NCBI RefSeq assembly: GCF_013408555.1
Contig: NZ_JACBZN010000001.1
Coordinates: forward strand, 2,542,001-2,606,000
Source of the DNA: Aeromicrobium tamlense
GTDB lineage: Bacteria > Actinomycetota > Actinomycetes > Propionibacteriales > Nocardioidaceae
DNA: 64,000 nt
Reading direction: 5' to 3'
The position numbers and the translations under genes were made by a program. How positions within the stretch are numbered: position 1 is the stretch's first letter; each line of letters starts with the position of its first letter. The notes under the pieces were generated by a model. The model saw only the letters and a program-made list of their open reading frames with translations, was not told where the DNA came from and did not search any database. Shown here piece after piece: positions 63,086 through 64,000 of the stretch.

Positions 63086-64000
63086 TCAGGAGACGATCTT
63101 GGCGTTCCGCAGGATGCGCTGCGTGGCCAGCGAGAGCACAAAGGCGATCGCCATGGCCGAGATCGTGACCGCGAACGCGGGGGTGGGGCCCGAGGGGCCG
63201 AACGCGCCGTCGGCCGCGCGACCCGCGAGCGACGCGCCCGTCGCGTAGCCCAGGCCCGTGCCGCCGGCCATGAACGTCATGGCCGTGCCGATCCGGGCGG
63301 GCGGCACGATGAGGCCGGCCAGCGCGAAGGCGCTGATCAGGTAGGGCGCGACCGCGAAGCCCAGGACCGCGATCACCGCGACGACCTGCGGGATCGTCTG
63401 GACGAGCAGCAGCGGCAACGCCAGGACGACCATCGCGCCCGACGCCCACAGCATGCGCGTGGCGTAGAGGACGCTGGCCGGGACGGCCGCCAGCGACAGC
63501 GCCGCGACCATGCTGCCGATGCCGAGCACCGCGTGGATGAGGCCCGCCACGTCGGGGTGGCCCTGCTGCGTGGCCAGCACGGTGGAGCCGGCCTGGATGC
63601 TGCCGAAGAAGGTGCCCATGAGGAACACGGCCACGGCCAGGACGATGAACGCCGAGGTCCACATCCTGACGCCGTGGGTGGGCGCGTGCTCGCTGCCGCG
63701 CGGCACGAGCGCGGCGGTGCGGTGGACCGCGAACCACGAGCCGAAGACCAGCAGCAGCGCGGCCGCGGCGAGCAGCGCGCCGTCGGCGCCGATCAGCACG
63801 CCGAGGATGCCGACGAGCGCCGGACCGAGCACGAACGACGCCTCGTCGCCCGCGCCCTCGTAGGAGAAGGCCAGGTCGACGAAGCGGTCGACCTCGTCGG
63901 AGCGGATGCGGCCCTCGCTGACGCGCAGCGCGAGGACGGGGCGCCAGCGCACGCGGGCCAGCGGTCCGACCTGCGGCATGACCAGGCCGGTGGCGGCGGC
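63086..64000 (-). CDS. MFS transporter, N-terminus beyond the window
   Basis: The visible 304 codons hold about eight hydrophobic helices: FVLGPALVGILGVLIGADGALLAAAALLLVFGSWFAV, MWTSAFIVLAVAVFLMGTFFGSIQAGSTVLA, AGLIHAVLGIGSMVAALSLA, and ALPLLLVQTIPQVVAVIAVLGFAVAPYLISAFAL. The preceding cytoplasmic loop includes FVDLAFSYEGAGDEASFVLGPALVG, the conserved loop seen in several drug-efflux-like MFS proteins. The open frame continues to the last base, so the start is to the right. Substrate unknown. It is convergent with the GNAT gene; the 58-bp gap shows only weak pairing. Confidence 0.88.
   Translation of the reverse strand, partial: AAATGLVMPQVGPLARVRWRPVLALRVSEGRIRSDEVDRFVDLAFSYEGAGDEASFVLGPALVGILGVLIGADGALLAAAALLLVFGSWFAVHRTAALVPRGSEHAPTHGVRMWTSAFIVLAVAVFLMGTFFGSIQAGSTVLATQQGHPDVAGLIHAVLGIGSMVAALSLAAVPASVLYATRMLWASGAMVVLALPLLLVQTIPQVVAVIAVLGFAVAPYLISAFALAGLIVPPARIGTAMTFMAGGTGLGYATGASLAGRAADGAFGPSGPTPAFAVTISAMAIAFVLSLATQRILRNAKIVS

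Overview
The window is very GC-rich, densely coded DNA with many GTG starts and ATGA/GTGA gene overlaps. The gene content (methylmalonyl-CoA mutase with MeaB, a DUF222/HNH gene with a mycobacterial-type SOS box, DUF2530, DUF3027 and DUF3263 proteins, and a CIRCE-controlled GroEL beside CspA) points to a high-GC actinomycete. A member of Nocardioidaceae such as Aeromicrobium is my best guess; this is inference from gene content, not from a marker gene. I see no tRNA, rRNA, CRISPR array, prophage or insertion sequence.

Region 1 (1-27008) is a cell-envelope polysaccharide locus. Two very long CDP-glycerol glycerophosphotransferase-like proteins lie near its edges, at 1-2773 (cut by the window) and 21461-24790. 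Between them a tightly overlapping leftward operon (13139 to 3477), plus the divergent gene at 2873, encodes all five activities of the Wbp-type route to a UDP-2,3-diacetamido-2,3-dideoxy-mannuronic acid: 6-dehydrogenase, 3-dehydrogenase, aminotransferase, N-acetyltransferase and 2-epimerase. Several glycosyltransferases are interleaved. Two membrane acyltransferases (13218, 24939), an 881-residue double glycosyltransferase (14417) and a probable secreted glucuronyl-C5-epimerase-like protein (19126) complete it. Housekeeping genes (pdxH, citrate synthase) and a LexA-boxed HNH gene sit inside the locus, next to a striking pair of overlapping palindromes at 17754-17820.

Region 2 (27179-42849) is mostly metabolism and membrane functions: transglutaminase-like protein, meaB, a WS/DGAT-like acyltransferase, mutB-mutA, serC-type phosphoserine transaminase, gamma-carbonic anhydrase, small DUF proteins, an AEC transporter, a cold-shock protein, and an acyl-CoA synthetase/MazF-like/YihY operon.

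Region 3 (43001-52633) holds an aldehyde dehydrogenase-DUF779 operon with its GAF-type regulator and two CRP-like sites. It also holds sulfate activation (a CysC-type kinase divergent from cysDN), a polyprenyl-phosphate sugar transferase and a hexapeptide acyltransferase. The last two may belong functionally with region 1.

Region 4 (52702-64000) is groEL (CIRCE), cspA, a MoaD/ThiS-like sulfur carrier ending in -GGC, a zinc-ribbon threonine-synthase homologue preceded by a clear SAM-I riboswitch, trehalose synthesis (otsB, otsA), a LytR_C protein, a DUF3263 protein, a GPH/MFS transporter, a PLP-dependent decarboxylase-like enzyme, a GNAT acetyltransferase and a truncated MFS transporter. The SAM riboswitch + ThrC-like enzyme + sulfur-carrier unit is the best candidate here for an undescribed system: it may be a thiocarboxylate-dependent sulfur-assimilation (homocysteine-forming) module rather than threonine synthesis.

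Many genes have a TANNNT -10 box exactly 6-7 nt before the start codon and no Shine-Dalgarno sequence, so leaderless transcription is common in this genome.
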